Assembly: GCF_030272615.1 (NCBI RefSeq)
Contig: NC_081413.1
Location: 143,754,476 to 143,818,475 of the forward strand
From: Cryptomeria japonica
Lineage: Eukaryota > Streptophyta > Pinopsida > Cupressales > Cupressaceae
Length of the DNA stretch: 64,000 bases
Reading direction: 5' to 3'
The position numbers and the translations under genes are program-made. Position 1 is the stretch's first letter. Every line of letters starts with the position of its first letter. Shown here piece after piece: positions 45,493-59,400 of this stretch. The notes under the pieces were generated by a model. That model did no database searches. It was not told the origin of the DNA and saw only the letters and a program-made list of their open reading frames with translations.

Positions 45493-46354
45493 TGTTGACG
45501 TGTATTTTGTACACCATCATACACAGAATAAAATACCAATAGGCATCTTATCCTCTCTTGAGAAAATAGTCTCTAACTGCTGAAGATTCGCATAAAGGAT
45601 TAGTTAGGAAGACTCCAAGGTTCTGTTAGTAGGGTCTCTACGTGTGGACAAGCTTCCAGCGGTATGATGTGATTTGCTGTTTCCTCCAAGGGGCCTTACG
45701 TATTCCGAAAGCTAAAGATTTGCTAAACTGAGAAACTATTCAAAAATAACAAAAGAGTAGGGTTTGAAAGAGGTCTAATCTAGTCTAACCCTATGAATAA
45801 CTTAGTATGGACAAGACTTGGCGAGATTCAACCAACTTCAATTTTGCCATAAGATAACAACTCAATTGAAATTAGTGCGATCTTCTAAGGTAATAAAATG
45901 ATATTCAATGCATCAAAGATCATGGACACTACCACGAAGGTACATATCCAAGATACAATAATGATTGAAGATTAAGGGGTTCAAGGTATTCTCCAGTCGA
46001 CCACGCAAGGCATTCCTACAATCAGCAAGAAGCTAGTGGTTTGAATTACGAATCCTACCAAAAATCAAGTCTCACACTATGTCCTTCAAATTAACAAGCT
46101 ACTTTGATTGAGCATGATTCAAGTAAATCAAACAACCATGAAGATAACTTAAGAAAGTTGCAACGAAACACCATAACTTCAATATTTCATTCATTTCCAA
46201 ATCATCATATACAACAATTTGCTTGAATTTCTCTCTTCAAAACTCAATCTTGCTACAAAATAAAATTGTTTCTAACTCTAATCTCTCTTCTCTATTACAT
46301 CAACTATTGACTATTACACTATTAACTATTACCAAATGAAATGAAAAATGGGGG

Positions 46355-46362
46355 TATAAATA
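46355..46362 (-). promoter_or_regulatory. LTR-type TATA box, copy 2
   Basis: Minus-strand GCTATTTATACCCC, as in copy 1, with the double telo-box palindrome 65 bp upstream at 46427-46444. Confidence 0.6.
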
Positions 46363-46426
46363 GCATCCCCAATTACAATGAAAGGTCCAGATTGAAAGTA
46401 GATCAACGGTCAAGATCATGACACCT

Positions 46427-46444
46427 AAACCCTAATTAGGGTTT
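46427..46444 (-). promoter_or_regulatory. Double telo-box palindrome, copy 2
   Basis: AAACCCTAATTAGGGTTT, identical in sequence and position to copy 1. Confidence 0.7.
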
Positions 46445-46555
46445 GTTACAAATGGCCTCCTTTTTACTGAACAATATTAAATACATAGCCAAATATTAAA
46501 TTTGACACAAAAACCTAGGAGACATAAACCAATGACAAATAAGATGCCATGTCAT

Positions 46556-49500
46556 CTATAACAACCTTTCATCTAGAATCTTATTCCCTTTCCAATGTTC
46601 TTTTTTGGCACATGCAATGAATCTTGTCACGATTCCTTCGATTTCTGCAATTGGAATCTCGGGAAGATTCTTCATACTCTCTTCCAAGTGGATGACCTGA
46701 TCAAATGCATCTAGGAGAGCTGCGTCCCATGAAGCTTCAAGTTCTTTCGTTCTTTCAATCAAGAGCATGGTGGCGAACATCTGATCATATTGCTCATCTT
46801 TAACATTTGCGTCCTTGCAAAAGATGACCTTGATTGTATCCTCTAACTCTTGCATATCCACATCTGTCTCGACCTCGATCCTTCTGCCAAGAATGGTACG
46901 AAGTACCTCAAATACCCTATCCTGGATCGGATTGATCACCTCCTCAACTTGGCCACATCTAGTACTGATGTCTTCAAAGAAAACACTCTTCATATGGAGT
47001 AAGGTTAACCAATGAAACAAACTGTGAGATTCTCCCTCCAAGATCTTCTCCTGCGCTAAAATCTTCCTTGAAGTATGTCTTATTACCTTTAAGACAGGAA
47101 TGATGACGTCCTTGGTATGGGCAAATGCAGCTACTGTTATCATCAAATTGTAGATTATCTCAAGAACTTGGATAGCTTGATGAATAATCTTCATCATCCT
47201 TGTTACAAACTCTATAGCCACTGTATGAGATCTATCCATCCAATTACTTGAACGTTGGACCATGTTCCTGAATCTTTCTGCTTCATTGATTGATTGAAGC
47301 GGCAATGCTTGTACTGGTGATCAAACTGGATCCTGACGTCCCAAAGGTTCATTGATGTGACTGAAATACGTCCTCCATGCACCGACCTCTCTCTCAAGCT
47401 TTCTATTCTTCTCCATTTCTTCTTTAAGCTTGTCTTTCAATGCTTCAAATGAATCGGTAGCATCATCTAAAGTCTGCTCTGCTGTGGATGGTCCTAACTC
47501 AAAAGTCTGTATATCATATTCTTCTGCTAGGATCTCACCTTCATATTTGTCTGCTGCCGGTGTAGCTATCTGCAATTTCCTGGATCCAGTCTCATCTCGA
47601 ATCATCTTGGACATCTTGGTAGCCTTTCTCTTCTCTGTTACTTCGTGTGAACGTCCAACAAGGCTCTCTAAATCAATTGCATTGTCCTCGTCCTCTACTA
47701 CGATCACCTTGGTTAATCTTTCCTTCAACCAATCTGGGATAATCGATCTTGTTTCTTGAACTTGAATCTCTTTATGCACTATTTCTTCTTGTCTGGGAGG
47801 GGATGTCATTTCATTATCTTCTCCTAACTCATAGTCCTGGAGAGATCCATCTGGTGACCCTTGCTGTGCCTGTCCTCCTTCCTGCCTGTCGTTCTGTACC
47901 ATAGACTCCATGGATTCTTCCACTTGAATTGTTCTCTTCTCGGGTCTGGAAGAAGTACCGGATGAACGATCTCTGTTAGCCTCTTGTTTCTTCTTGGAAG
48001 ATTCTGTCTTTCCAGGTCTCTCTTTCCTCTTCGAACCTCTTGGATGGAGATTGCCCTCATTGGCACATCGAAGGTCTCCTTCACCTGAATTTCTAGGATT
48101 AGGATTGCCTTCACTCACACTAGCTCCACCTTTGGCTGGTTTCTCTTCCAAAGTGAAAGTCATAGCTATGCCTTGTTCTCTCAATTTCTGATGCTGAATG
48201 TCGACCCATCTGCGAGTACAAGACAAGACTGGTGCCATCAAAGCATCTAAATCCACGACTTCGGGCTCATTCCAATCTAACCTTATTGTTTTGCTTTCTC
48301 GATCATAGGAAGACTGGATATGTCTGCCACTGTCCTGAGCTTGGTCGGCCACTCTGTAAATCCTGCATTTCCTGATGAAATCCAAAGGCAATCTAGAATG
48401 CATTTTTCGTTTCACTTCAAAATCATCTAAGAGGTTCATCATAAAATCTTCAATTTGGTACTCATGTCTAAACTTTCTGCCGACTGTCTCCTCTAAATGT
48501 CCATGTGGATCAAAGCTTTCTCTCAGAGCAAAAGATGAAAAAGAATACAAGGCTAACTCCTTCTCTGCGTCATCCATGGCTAAAGCATTAGGACATACCT
48601 GAACTGAATTGCCCAAAATGATAGGTACTGGAACTCCATTCTGATGTCTGTGTCTGAATGCCTTCACATATGCTGCCAACTGTCTTGTTACTTCAAGTAA
48701 CACAATTCTGTCTGTTGGATATCTCAGCAACATGTATGGAGGTAAAGGACATCCATGCACCCTAATATAAGTGAACTTCGGAAACTGAATGAACCAAGCA
48801 CCGTACCTCTTTATGAATTCCTGGACATCCTGAGATAACCTGTTGTGAATTCCACCTTGCAACGTCCTTGTGATGTTCATCGTGAAAGTATCATTAACCA
48901 ACCTATAGTTGCTCCCTGGTGGATGATGCAAGTAGGCGTAGGAATCACAAGCTCTGACCTCGCTGGGTCCTCTTCCAATCACTCCTCTGTGAGGTAGTCC
49001 TGCGTATTCAACACTCCTGATCAAGGCATAGATGACGTAAGAACTCATGTGGAAGGACTTAGTAGCCTTGAGTCTCCTCAACTGTACGTCCAAGCAATGG
49101 CTAATCATCCTAGCCCAATGTATCGTACCCCTTCCCTGAACGATCACCTGGATGAAGTAAAACATCCACTTCTCAAAATAGAAGGCATGAGGGGTTCCTG
49201 TAACTCGGTTGAGCATGGTAATTAAATCTCTGTACTCCTCCTGGAAATCAATCCTGTGTGGTGTGTTTGGGACCTTGCTCAAACGGGGACGGCTCTTAAG
49301 TAGCCAGTTCTTATTGATAATGCTTAGACAAGAATCTGGATCATCTTCGTACATTGATCTGGCTCCTTCTATACTCTTGTATATCATGTCCCTGTGCTCT
49401 GGAAGATGGAAAGCTTCACTTATAGCTTCCTCTGAAAGGTACGCCAAAGTGTTTCCCTCTTTGGACATGATCGTTCTGGACTGTGGATCATAGTGACGAG

Positions 49501-49768
49501 CACATTCGATCATCAACTCATGGCACTGAACAGCTGGAGGAAAGCCGGCCGCCTTAATGATGCCACTCTCTATTATTCTCCGGGCAACAGGTGATGGCTT
49601 GCCAATGTAAGGGATCTCTCGAAACTTCTTCGTGCTAAAGTTGCCTAAGTTTGTATCTCCAATGTGGCTCCACTTCGACACGATCTTGGTCTCCACTTCT
49701 TCGGTCTTCTGATCTTCTTTCATGAGAGCTGAACGACTGGTGGATGCTCCCGCCTTTGGGGTCGCCAT
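46556..49768 (-). pseudogene. Element protein, copy 2, one premature stop
   Basis: The best preserved copy: about 1,070 codons from the Met after the splice acceptor, with one TGA at 47321-47323 where the others have AGA (Arg). No frameshift is present, and the join that is broken in copy 1 reads straight through here (EDEDNAIDLESLVGRSH). The N-terminal domain, basic linker and C-terminal helical part follow one another in a single frame, which shows that the family encodes one protein rather than two. Coiled-coil-like heptads occur around EALKDKLKEEMEKNRKLERE. The linker SKRKERPGKTESSKKKQ could serve as a nuclear localisation signal. Function unknown. Confidence 0.85.
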
Positions 49769-50320
49769 ACCTACACAACATTTCATAATGAGAAGCTAGA
49801 TTTTGCAATGAATAACATAGATTAGAGAATAAATTTTAGGAAACTTCATGATAAGTCTTTGAGTTATCATTTCCTAAAATAAAACGATTGAGCTAGGAAT
49901 TCAAAATTCAAAATTTCAAAATTTAAAATATGACGATGAATAAATAAAACAATAAAATCAAATCGCCATACCTCAATAGAGAGCTAACTCTAGAATGCAA
50001 AAAGGACAAAATCGCCTAGGCAAAAAGATCGAAAATAGCCTTCAATGTAATCGCCTTAGCAAAATAGCAATTCGCCACCTTTTGAGTTGCCTTTGACGTG
50101 ATCTTCAAAATTCGTTCAAATGGATCTTCAAGTTCGCACAAATAAATCTCCAAGTCTCGCACCACCTTTGGATGATGTTAGCGTCACCTTGGATGATAGT
50201 TCGCACCACCTTTCTTGGAATGAAATTCGCACTTCTCCAAACACAATTCGTCCTTTCTTCCTCCAATCGCATGTGTGAGATGATAAATAATATTGTGAAA
50301 ATGAAGATTTCACCTCTCCC

Positions 50321-50326
50321 TTTATA
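50321..50326 (-). promoter_or_regulatory. TATA box of the internal gene, copy 2
   Basis: Minus-strand GCTATAAAGGGAGAG, equivalent to 3124-3130 of copy 1; it lies between the palindrome array and the gene. Confidence 0.55.
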
Positions 50327-50651
50327 GCGCTCACCTCACCATTCACCCCCAAGGCCGACTTGGTAAAAATAAGGCAATTTTAAACGATTTTTTAATAAAA
50401 TAACAAGGCCGACCTTTAAAATACCAAGCGCTCCAATCGATTTTTTTATTAATTAATTAATTATTAAATGCCTTTTATTTTTAATTAATAAATTCGATTT
50501 TTTTAAAGGCAAAATAATTAATAAATATTAAGCGCAATATTTAAATGCTAATTAATTGAGTTTTTTTGAATTTATCAAACTTTAGCATTTAAAATGAATT
50601 CAAAGATGTTTATTTAGCGCCAAAATTTTGAAAATGGTAGATACGTACCTC

Positions 50652-52744
50652 ATCGCCCTGGTCCCTTGGAGAGGGACAGGAGCGATCCACTATTTTGGTC
50701 ATGATTCTTGCGTTTTTGTCGTCCAAAGTCTTCATCTCCGCGTTCAAATCAACCACTTTGTCGGGTCCTTCGAGTTTGATTGTCTTGCTTGTGTGAACAA
50801 ATGCCTTTATAACCATTATCGCCCTGGTCCCTTGGAGAGGGACAGGAGCGATCTTCATGTTTTCACGTTGATCTTGCATCTTCGAACTCCAATTTTCATC
50901 ATAAGGCAAATAATAACATCGCTTGTTCATTCCATGCTCATCCCACTTGCTTTTCACAAGACATTTTGATGTTTAAAGGATCATCGCCCTTGTCCCTTGG
51001 AGAGGGACAGGAGCGATCCTTGTCTTTTCTCCATTTAAAGCTCAAATTGGTAATATTTAACGTCCATTTCCCTTTGCATCGCCTTCAAATGATGTCTAAA
51101 ACCATGTGCGACTTTATCTTAACGTGATCTTCAAAGGATATCATGTGTTTTGGCAAATATCGCCCTGGTCCCTTGGAGAGGGACAGGAGCGATCTCCATG
51201 TTCTGGCTCAAATTTGTAAACATTTGATCTTCGTTCTTCGTTCATTGTCTTCCAAAGGACGTCCTTTACTTCGCCAACCCTTGCATTGTCTTGATTTTGA
51301 AGGAGCATGAATATTTTTGTAAAAATCGCTTTGGTCCTTGTCCAAAGGACAGGAGCGATACAAGCTCTATAGCTCGATTGATAACACTTTGACGTTCAAA
51401 ACCTTTGTAAATCATCTTCAAATGACACCTTATACATTGTGTGATCCTGAAAGATCTTGACTTGGCATGAACTTGAAGGAAAATGAATGATTCCATATAA
51501 ATCGCCCTGGTCCCTTGGAGAGGGACAGGAGCGATATAGCTTCTGTATTCAATTTGACGATCATTTTACGTTTGAAGTTTTTGTATATCTCCTTCAAAAG
51601 ACGCCTTAAACCTTTTGATCTTACGTGATTTTTGCATGAATTAGCCAATATAGTAAACATCGCTCTGGTCCCTTCCCAAGGGACAAGAGCGAACTTCAAC
51701 ATTTTGAGCTCGTCTTTGCCTTGTTTAACTTGCAATTGTCTTCAACGCGTGAAATAAAGTCCTTTGATCCTCCTTGATTGCTTGATGCTTGACAAACTTT
51801 CAAAATTTATGCCTTTATGCAAATTTCGCTCTGGTCCCTTGGAGAGGGACAGGAGCGAACTAGGGGTCTTAGTGTAAATCCATTCAATTTAGCAACTTTG
51901 GATACTTTGTTCTTCATTGGGACACTTCGAAACGCCTTTACCACCCTTCATCTTGACTTGGAACGGTTTTGAATTTGAGGAAAAGGCAACATACTCACTG
52001 TATCGCCCTGGTCCCTTGGAGAGGGACAGGAGCGATCTTGCTCTTGTGGGCTTCATTTCACTTCGTCATCTTCAAAACTTATATTCAACGGATTCGTAAT
52101 GTACCCTTCTATTCATCCATGCCTTGAGATCGGTTGTAACTTGGCAAGAAAATCATCTATAACAAAAATCGCTCTGGTCCATTCCTGAGGGACAGGAGCG
52201 AACTTAAGCATTTTGGTCTTGTGTTGGCATTTGGTAATCTTCAATTTATCTTCAATGAGCTCATTTCACCTCCTTCCTTGCCTTCAAATATAGACTTGAC
52301 TTGATCTTTGCCTGAATCTCACCCTATGAAGAATATCGCTCTGGTCCCTTGGAGAGGGACGGGAGCTATAATGTACTTCGCCCTGGTCCCTTGGAGAGGG
52401 ACAGGGGCGATTTTGGCATTTTGGACCATTCTCCTCCATGTTTGCTCTTCAAGTTATATTCATTCGGTAAAACATATCCCCTTGGACATCTTCAAATCGT
52501 AAAGTCGTTGAAATCCTGCAAGGACAAAGTAATATTTGATTTGTAGCTCCGGTCCTTCACTGAGGGACAGGAGCGATTTTGATTCCTGGAGGCACCTCTG
52601 TGCTTGTGAAAATCTTCAATTTATATTCAACGGAAAGATCACGCCTTTCTCTATCATTTCCAACTCGAAATTCACCTTGACCCTGCAAGGACAGTAAGAT
52701 ATTCGAAAACGAGCTCCGGTCCTTCACTGAGGGACAGGAGCGAT
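50652..52744 (-). repeat. Array of 14 near-palindromes, copy 2
   Basis: Plus-strand form ATCGCCCTGGTCCCT-TGGAG-AGGGACAGGAGCGAT. Starts are near 50652, 50818, 50983, 51159, 51325, 51501, 51659, 51825, 52002, 52168, 52335, 52378, 52544 and 52711. Most steps are 158-177 bp with one of 43. Some copies have changed both arms together, for example GTCCTTGTCCAAAGGAC at 51334. Confidence 0.9.
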
Positions 52745-53183
52745 TTTGCTCCTACAGGCCAAAATATCATGATTTTACACATTTTATCACTTCACACGGC
52801 GAAAACAAATCATTTACAATGCCCGGGATCAAAAATCAAAAAAGTCAAAATTTGGTCAAAATCAGTCAATTGGACAAAAAATTCACATTTCACCTTCAAC
52901 ACTTAGACAAATTTAAGCTCTGCACTCAAAATTCCAATTGAAAATAGACCATTTTGGCGAAATCATTGCATTCGAAATTTGCATTCTTCGAAAGGAAGCT
53001 CTAAAGCTCTCAAAATTGACTGGATTCTGGCCTGAAAAGACGGCAATTAAAACCCTAAGGCTTGACCCTAAATCCAGACAACTGACTGACTAACAAAATC
53101 CTAAAAGCGAAGCGAAAAGGCGAGCAAAAAGAGGGGGTCCCCATTTGCAATGGGCCGATGTGTGAAATGGTCACAACAAATCC

Positions 53184-54039
53184 TGGATAAATCCACTGTC
53201 AACTCCTGCTGAGGGCTACATCCCAGACCAAAATCACTCTTCTAGAGCAATTCCCAACTTCGCAAGTTTCAAAATGATCAAAGATGCTATCAATTAGGTT
53301 TCCATCTCCTTATAACTCCTTTCCCTTTGCAAGTCGAACCCTAAAGAATAATAAAGCTTGCGCTTTATAATTAAAGTGACACTTTCCCAATTATGGCGTC
53401 AAACTATAGAAAAATATCACTTTATTGCGAATAAATAGCTTCAAGCATCCAAAAAGACTCCGAGAGGTGAGAATCATGTAGCAAAGTTCAAGACCTTTCC
53501 AACGAGCTATAACACATAGGCATATCAAACCAGATGAAGCGAAAAATCCCTTATTACTCCGAAATGGCAATATACATAGCCTTATTTTAATTTATTTAAT
53601 CACTAACTTAGGAAATATTTAAATATATTAAAATATTTACATAGATCCAATAATAGCCCAAAATAACCAACCAAACATGAATCTGACTTTGTCACATGTC
53701 TTTGACTGATGTCGGACAAGATGGGCCAACTGGCAGTCCCATCCCTAAAATCTAGAGATGCTCCTAGAAACTAGGAAACACACCCAATCTTCCTGAAACT
53801 GAAACCATGGTATGGTCCCGTGGAACCTCAAATATGGAAACTGCCACAACCTCCTAAAAAGTAGGGAATCTCCCTAAAATCAAGGAACTGCTCCCAACGG
53901 CCCACAAACTGCCTGAAACACCAACTCCGGATATTGAATACCTTGTGTGAGTCTCTATCCACCACTGCCAGCCTACGAGACCCCCATGATAGGCTAACTC
54001 ACATGTCTCTACTAGACAAACTAAAGAGGGGACATGACA
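53184..54039 (-). mobile_element. Chromovirus 3' LTR, part right of copy 2
   Basis: On the minus strand the polypurine tract GAGAGGGGAGGAC (54041-54053) is followed by TGTCATGTCCCC at 54039, the LTR start. The LTR contains short hairpins such as CCTAGAAACTAGG (53763) and CTCCTAAAAAGTAGGG (53850). It runs left into the TSD of copy 2. Confidence 0.65.
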
Positions 54040-55386
54040 GTCCTCCCCTCTCGGAGATGCTTGCGCACGAGCAACTGCAATGCTGGATGCTGCAAAATAG
54101 CCTCTCCCTCCCAAGTGGCGTCCTCTATAGGGAGACCCCTCCAGCAGACCAAGTACTCCCGAATTACCTTGCTTCTCAGCTGACGTTCCCTCACCTCTAT
54201 GATCTCCTTAGGAACCAAAGTCAACTTACCTTCCTCATCCAAGGGAGGTAGATCAGGGGATGCTACAATATGTTGCCTCAGTGCCTTTTTCAGACAAGAC
54301 ACGTGGAACACATTATGAATCGGACTGTCAGGTGGTAACTCAATATCATAGGCAACCTCTCCAACACGCCTGAGTACCCTATATGGCCCGTAAAACCGAG
54401 CCTTGAGCTTCTTTGCCCCACCCCTTTTAAGGGTGCTTTGCCAGTAAGGCTGCAGACGTAGGAAAACCATGTCATCCACCTCAAATGCTCTCTCAGTCCT
54501 ATGTCGATCATTGTAGATTTTTTGTTGATTCTGTGCATGCTGAAATTTCTCCTTGAGAGATCTCATAATATCCTGGTTCTCCTGTAACCAATCCTGTGCC
54601 AAAGGAGCCCTGTTGTCACCTACAACCAAATCGACAAAAGATAATGCATCGTAGCCATAGAGGGCTCTGAAAGGAGTCATACAAATAGACATATGGTGTG
54701 TAGTATTATAACAATACTCGCCCAAGGACAACCAACGCACCCATGCCTTATGTTGTCCTAACACATAGTTGGGCAAATACCCCTCAACCCACTTATTAAC
54801 TATCTCGGTCTACCCATTTGTCTGGGGGTGGTAGCTAGTGCTGGGTGTCAACTCCGTGCCTGCGAGCCTGAAAAGTTCTTGCCAAAAAGAACTCATGAAC
54901 TTGCTATCCCTGTCACTCACTATGGTCTTGGGGAGACCATGGAGCCTAAACACCTCTCTGAAAAATAGCTCGGCTACCAGAGATGTTGTGAAATCAACTG
55001 CAATCGGAAAGAAGTGGGCATGCTTAGTTAACCTGTTCACAACGACATAGATACAATCTTTCCCCTTAACCTGAAGAAGACCTATAATGAAATCCATAAA
55101 GATCCCTGTCCACTTCTGTTCCGGTATAGGTAAGGGCTGCAACAACCCAGCAGGGAAAGTATGCTCCGACTTATTCTGCTGACAAGTCATACACTCACGG
55201 ACATGACGTAGGACATCATCTTTGAGACCCTTCCAACAGAATCTCTCCCGAACTACCCTGTAAGTCTTACCATACCCTAGGTGTCCTGCTGTAGGAGTAT
55301 CATGGTAAGCATGCAAAATTTGTTCCTTCAACTGAGAACCAGGAACAAGATATACCCTGCTTTTGTAGTAGATGACATCATCAACC
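54040..55386 (-). pseudogene. Chromovirus integrase and chromodomain
   Basis: From 55386 the minus strand reads VDDVIYYKSRVYLVPGSQL, an integrase zinc finger (HLGYGKTYRVVRERFCW with CMTCQQNK), the catalytic start MDFIIGL, then VSDRDSKFMSSFW and SYHPQTNG. A TAG at 54807 breaks the frame, after which it continues (WVRWLSLGEYCYNTTHH, YGPYRVLRRVGEVAYDIELP) to a C-terminal chromodomain (EYLVCWRGLPIEDATWEGE). The chromodomain marks a plant chromovirus of the Ty3/gypsy group. The ORF runs through the polypurine tract into the LTR. Its first part is separated by copy 3 and continues at 63049. Confidence 0.9.
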
Positions 55387-56227
55387 TGTTGACGTGTATT
55401 TTGTACACCATCATACACAGAATAAAATACCTAAAGGCATCTTATCCTCTCTTGAATAAAGTCTCTAACTGCTGAAGATTCGCATGAAGGATCAGTTAGG
55501 ATGACTCCAATGTTCTGGTTAGTAGGGTCTCTACGTGTGGATAAGCACCAGCGGTATGATGTGATTTGCTGTGTCCTCAAGGGGCCTTACACTCCGAAAG
55601 TCTTACTAAACTAAAGAAGGTTTCAAAAAATAACAAAAGGATAGGGTTTGCAAGAGGTCTAATCTAATCTAACCCTAAGAATGACTTCATGTGGACAAGA
55701 CTTGGCAAGATTCTACCAACTTCAATTTTGCCATAAAATAACAACTTAATTGAAATTGGTGCGATCTTCTAAGGTAACGAAATGATTTTCAATGCATCAA
55801 AGATCAAAGACACTACCACGAAGGTACATATCCAAGATACAATAATGATTGAAGGTTAAGTGATTCAAATATCTCCAGTTGACCACGCAAGGCGTTCCTA
55901 CAATCAGCAAGAAGCTAGTGGTATGGAAAGCGAATCCTACCAAAGATCAAGTCTCACACTATGTCCTTCAAATTAACACACTACTTTGATTGAGCATGAT
56001 TCAAATGAATTGAACAACCATGAAGATAACCAAGAAAGTTGCAACAAAACACCATAACTTCAATATTTCATTGATTTCAAAGTCATCATGTACAACAATT
56101 GCTTGAATTCCTTTCCTCAAACTCAATCTTGCTACAAAAATAAAAATTGCTTCTAATCTCTCTAATACATCAAACTTTCTCTCTAATCTCTTAACTATCT
56201 CCATTCCAAATGAAATGAAAATGAGGG

Positions 56228-56235
56228 TATAAATA
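56228..56235 (-). promoter_or_regulatory. LTR-type TATA box, copy 3
   Basis: Minus-strand GCTATTTATACCC, 65 bp downstream of the telo-box palindrome at 56300-56317. Confidence 0.6.
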
Positions 56236-56299
56236 GCATCCTCAATTACAATGAATGGTCCAGATTGAAAGCAGATCAACGGTCAAGATCATGACACCT

Positions 56300-56317
56300 A
56301 AACCCTAATTAGGGTTT
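56300..56317 (-). promoter_or_regulatory. Double telo-box palindrome, copy 3
   Basis: AAACCCTAATTAGGGTTT, same sequence and position as in copies 1 and 2. Confidence 0.7.
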
Positions 56318-56426
56318 GTTACAAAAGTTCCCCTTTTATTGCACAACATTAAATGCATAGCCAATTATAAATTTGGCACGAAAATCTAGGAAACATAGAC
56401 CAATGACAATTAAGGTGCCATGTCAT

Positions 56427-59400
56427 CTATAACAACCTCTCATCTAGAATCTTATTCCCTTTCCAATGCTCCTTTTTAGCATATGCAATGAATCTTGATA
56501 CGATTCCCTCGATCTCAGCAATTGGAATCTCGGGAAGATTCTTCATTCTTTCTTCCAAGTGGATGACCTGATCAAATGCATCTAGAAGAGCCGCGTCCCA
56601 TGTAAGTTCAAGTTCTTTAGTCTTTTCAATCAGGAGCATGGTAGCAAACATCTGGTCCTGTTGCTCATCTGTGATATTGACGTCCTTGCAAAAGATGACC
56701 TTGATTCTATCTTCCAATTCTTGCAAATCCACATCTGTCTCAACTTCGATCCTCCTGCCAAAAATGGTACGTAGTACCTCAAATACTCTGTCCTGGATCG
56801 GGTTGATCACCTCCTCAACATGACCGCACCTAGTACTGATGTCCTCAAAGAGAACTTCCTTCATCTGGAGTAAGGTTGACCACTGAAGTAAACTGTGAGG
56901 TCCTCCATCCATAATCCTTTCCTGCGCTAAGACCTTCCTCGATGTTTGTCTAATTACTTTCAAGACAGGAATGATAACATCTTTGGTATGAGCGAATGCG
57001 GCTACCGTTATCATCAAATTGTGGATGATCTCAAGAACCTGAATAGCCCTATGAATAGTCTTCATCATCCTTGTTGCAAATTCTAAGGCAACTGTATGAG
57101 ATTTATCCATCCAAGTACTCATACGCTGGACCATACTCCTGAATCTCTCTGCCTCACCAATTGATTGAAGGGGAAGTGCCTGTATAGGTGATCTTGCTGG
57201 ATCCTGACGTCCCAAAGGCTGATTGAGATGGCTGAAATATGTTCTCCATGCACCGACCTCCCTCTCGAGCTTTCTACTCTTCTCCATTTCTTCCCTAAGC
57301 TTGTCCTTCAATGCCTCAAATGAATCGGTGGCATCATCTAGTGTCTGCTCGGCTGTGGATGGACCTAGCTCAAATGTCTCTATATCATATTCCTCTGCTA
57401 AGATCTCACCTTCGTACTTGTCTACTGCCGGTGTAGCTATCTGCAATTTTCTGGATCCAGTCTCATCTCTAATCATCTTGGACATCTTGGTAGCCTTTCT
57501 CTTCTCTGTCACTTCGTGGGAATGTCCAACAAGGCTCTCTAAATCAATCACATTGTCTTCGTCCTCTATCACGATCACCTTCGTTAATCTTTCCTTCAAC
57601 CAATCTGGGATAGCTGATCTTGTCTCTCTAACCTGAATCTCCTTATGCAATATTTCTTCTTCTCTGTGAGGAGATGTTACCTCGTCATTGTTCTTGTCTT
57701 CATGTAACTCGTAATCTTGGAGAGATCCACTTGGTGACCCTTGAGGTACCTGTCCTTCCTTATCATTCTAAACCATCGACTCCATAGACTCCTCCACTTC
57801 AAGTGTCCTTTTCTCTTGTCGAGAAGATGTACCGGATGAACGATCTCGGCTGGCCTCTTGTTTCTTCTTGGAAGATTCTCTCTTTCCAGGTCTCTCTTTC
57901 CTCTTCGAGCCTCTTGGATGGATATCGCCTTCACTTGCACTTCGAAAGTTGCCTTCATTTGCATTTCTGGGATTAGGATTACCTTCGCTCACACTAGCTC
58001 CACCTTCGGCTGGTTTCTCTTCCAAAGTGAAAGTCATAGCTATGCCTTGTTCTCTCAACTTCTGATGCTACACATCAACCCATCTGCGAGTACAAGACAA
58101 GACTGGAGCCATCAAAGAATCTAGATCCACGACCTCGGGCTCATTCCAATCTAACCTTACTGATTTGCTTTCTCGATCATAGGATGACTGGAGATGTCTG
58201 CCACTGTCCTGAGCTTGGTCGGCCACTCTGTAAATCTTGCATTTCCTGATGAAATCCAAAGGCAATATAGAATGTATCTTCCTTTTCACTTCAAGATCGT
58301 CTAAGAGATTCATCATAAAATCTTCTATCTGAAACTCATGCTTAAACTTCCTACCGACTGTCTCCTCTATATATCCATGTGGATCAAAGCTCTCTCTCAA
58401 AGCAAAGAATGAAAAAGAATACAAAGCTAACTCCTTCTCTGCGTCATCCATGGCTAAAGCATTAGGACATACCTCAACTGAATTGCCCAATATGATAGGT
58501 ACCGGAACTCCATTTCCATGTCTGTGTCTGAATGCCTTCGCATAAGCTGCCAACTGTCTTGTTACCTCAAGTAACACAATTCTGTATGTCGGATATCTTG
58601 GCAACATGTATGGAGGTGAAGGACATCCATGAACTCTGATATAAGTAAACTTCGGAAATTGGATAAACCAGGCACCGTACCTCTTTACTAGTTCCTGTGC
58701 ATCCTGAGATAATCTGTTGTGAATCCCACCTTGCAACGTCCTTGTGATGTTCATCGTGAAGGTATCATTAACTAACTTGTAGTTGCTTCCTGGCGGATGA
58801 TGCAAGTGGACATAGGAATCACAAACTCTGACCTCGCCGGGTCCTCTTCCAATCACTCCTCTGTGAGGTAGTCCTGCGTACTCGAAGCTCCTGATCAAGG
58901 CATAGATGACGTATGAACTCATGTGGAAGGACTTGGTAGCTTTGAGTCTCCTCAACTGTACGTCCAAGCAATGGCTAATCATTCTAGCCCAATGAATTGT
59001 TCCTTTACCCTGAACTATCACCTGAATGAAGTAGAACATCCACTTTTCAAAGTAAAAAGCTTGAGGTGCACCTGTGACTCGGTTGAGCATTGTAATCAAA
59101 TCTCTGTATTCCTCCTGGAAATCAATCCTGTGTGGTGTGTTCGGTACCTTACTCAGGCGAGGACGACTCTTGAGTAACCAGTTCTTGTTAATGATGCTTA
59201 GACACGCATCTGGATCATCTTCATACATTGACCTGGCTCCTTCTATGCTCTTGTAGACCATATCTCTGTGCTCCGGAAGATGGAAAGCCTCACTTATAGC
59301 TTCCTCTGAAAGATACGCCAAAGTGTTTCCTTCCTTGGACACGATCGTTCTGGATTGAGGATCATAATGACGAGCACACTCGATCATCAACTCATGACAC

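Larger units (their letters stand above)
45493..53178 (-). mobile_element. Long gene-bearing unit, copy 2 (solo-LTR-like)
   Basis: The unit is 7,686 bp, with plus-strand ends TGTTGACGTG and GGTCACAACA and TSD AATCC at 45488-45492 and 53179-53183. Its layout equals that of copy 1 on the other strand, with 14 palindromes rather than 10. Sequence agreement with copy 1 is very high over the gene, so both come from a fairly recent burst. It sits in the probable 3' LTR of the chromovirus. Confidence 0.9.

Noticed and set aside
45148-54039. Firm limits for the chromovirus 3' LTR
   Set aside because: Only one LTR is in the window and its left end rests on a TGTAAG/CATGACA guess, so it was given low confidence.
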